NCBI RefSeq assembly: GCF_946885885.1
Contig: NZ_CAMPHN010000044.1
Location: forward strand, 1 to 29,905
DNA: 29,905 nt
Reading direction: 5' to 3'
Source of the DNA: an uncultured Pseudomonas sp.
GTDB lineage: Bacteria > Pseudomonadota > Gammaproteobacteria > Pseudomonadales > Pseudomonadaceae
A model generated the notes under the pieces. That model was given only the letters and a program-made list of their open reading frames with translations. It was not told the DNA's origin and ran no database searches. The stretch's first letter is position 1; every line of letters begins with the position of its first letter. A program made the position numbers and the translations under genes. Below, in pieces: positions 29,802 to 29,905 of the stretch.

Positions 29802-29905
29802 TGGTGGAGCCGGGGGGATTTGAACCCCCGTCCGCCAGTGTTCCGCTTTTGGTACTACATGCTTAGCCGTGTCTATTGAGTTAATCCGCAGCCGCCCGAC
29901 GGGCA
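29802..29905 (-). ncRNA. ssrA: tmRNA (ssrA), 3' part; likely island attachment site
   Basis: On the minus strand the RNA ends with GGATTTGAACCCCC's complement and ...GGCTCCACCA, the T-arm and acceptor of the tRNA-like domain, with encoded CCA at 29802-29804. Further upstream parts (for example GCATGTAGTACC's region and GTCGGGCGGCTGCGG) resemble Pseudomonas tmRNA as I recall it. The 5' part and tag-peptide frame lie beyond the window. tmRNA rescues stalled ribosomes. Its 3' end is a common target of P4-type integrases, and the broken integrase beside it indicates that the T3SS island was inserted here. Confidence 0.92.

Overview
The window is a piece of a gamma-proteobacterial, Pseudomonas-type chromosome carrying a plant-pathogen-style Hrp type III secretion (T3SS) island. 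The assignment rests on a high-GC coding style, an hrp/hrc gene order like that of P. syringae, HrpL-type hrp boxes, a Vfr/Crp-like regulator, and the 3' end of a Pseudomonas-like tmRNA gene at the right edge. Repeats of the GGTGGGTTA/TAACCCACC kind and a Pseudomonas-style MITE suggest a background other than classical P. syringae; this is an inference. The species cannot be named from the sequence.

Layout. 1-2392 (minus): the N-terminal 797 codons of an AvrE/DspE-family effector, cut by the window edge. 2590-4185 (minus): an unrecognised effector candidate behind a perfect hrp box. 4331-14793 (minus): one tightly overlapping operon, hrpJ-hrcV-hrpQ-hrcN-hrpO-hrpP-hrcQ-hrcR-hrcS-hrcT-hrcU, encoding the gatekeeper, the export gate, the sorting platform and the ATPase. 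14794-15109: a divergent control region with an hrp box for hrpJ and, for hrpL, two TGCAA-N4-TTGCA enhancer dyads, an IHF site and a -24/-12 sigma-54 promoter. 15110-15640 (plus): hrpL, the ECF sigma factor. 16020-17787 (plus): hrp box, CesT-type chaperone, a second unrecognised effector candidate, and a terminator. 18451-20190 (minus): an HrpK/HrpF/NolX-type translocator with its own hrp box. A divergent hrp-box-like site precedes a 58-codon gene at 20532. 20815-29400: accessory cargo made of a Vfr paralog, an SF1 helicase with a DUF2726-like C-terminus, small proteins, a HipA/HipB pair and a Phd/VapC pair. 29400-29905: a broken P4-type integrase and the 3' end of ssrA, which looks like the island boundary.

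How the genes work together. An enhancer-binding protein of the HrpS type (not in the window) would act with sigma-54 and IHF to switch on hrpL. HrpL would then fire the five hrp boxes in the window, giving the apparatus operon, the translocator, a chaperone-effector pair, a second effector and the small gene. Parts of the apparatus are absent here (secretin HrcC, HrcJ, the SctL homologue HrpE, the pilin, HrpR/HrpS) and must lie beyond the left edge or elsewhere. In P. syringae hrpV-hrpT-hrcC would follow hrcU; here two effector genes do, so the layout is non-canonical.

The most promising unexplained items are the two 'MHVN' effector candidates, one with a chaperone, the 58-codon gene behind an hrp box, and two distinct MITE-like elements, one of them nested inside another repeat.
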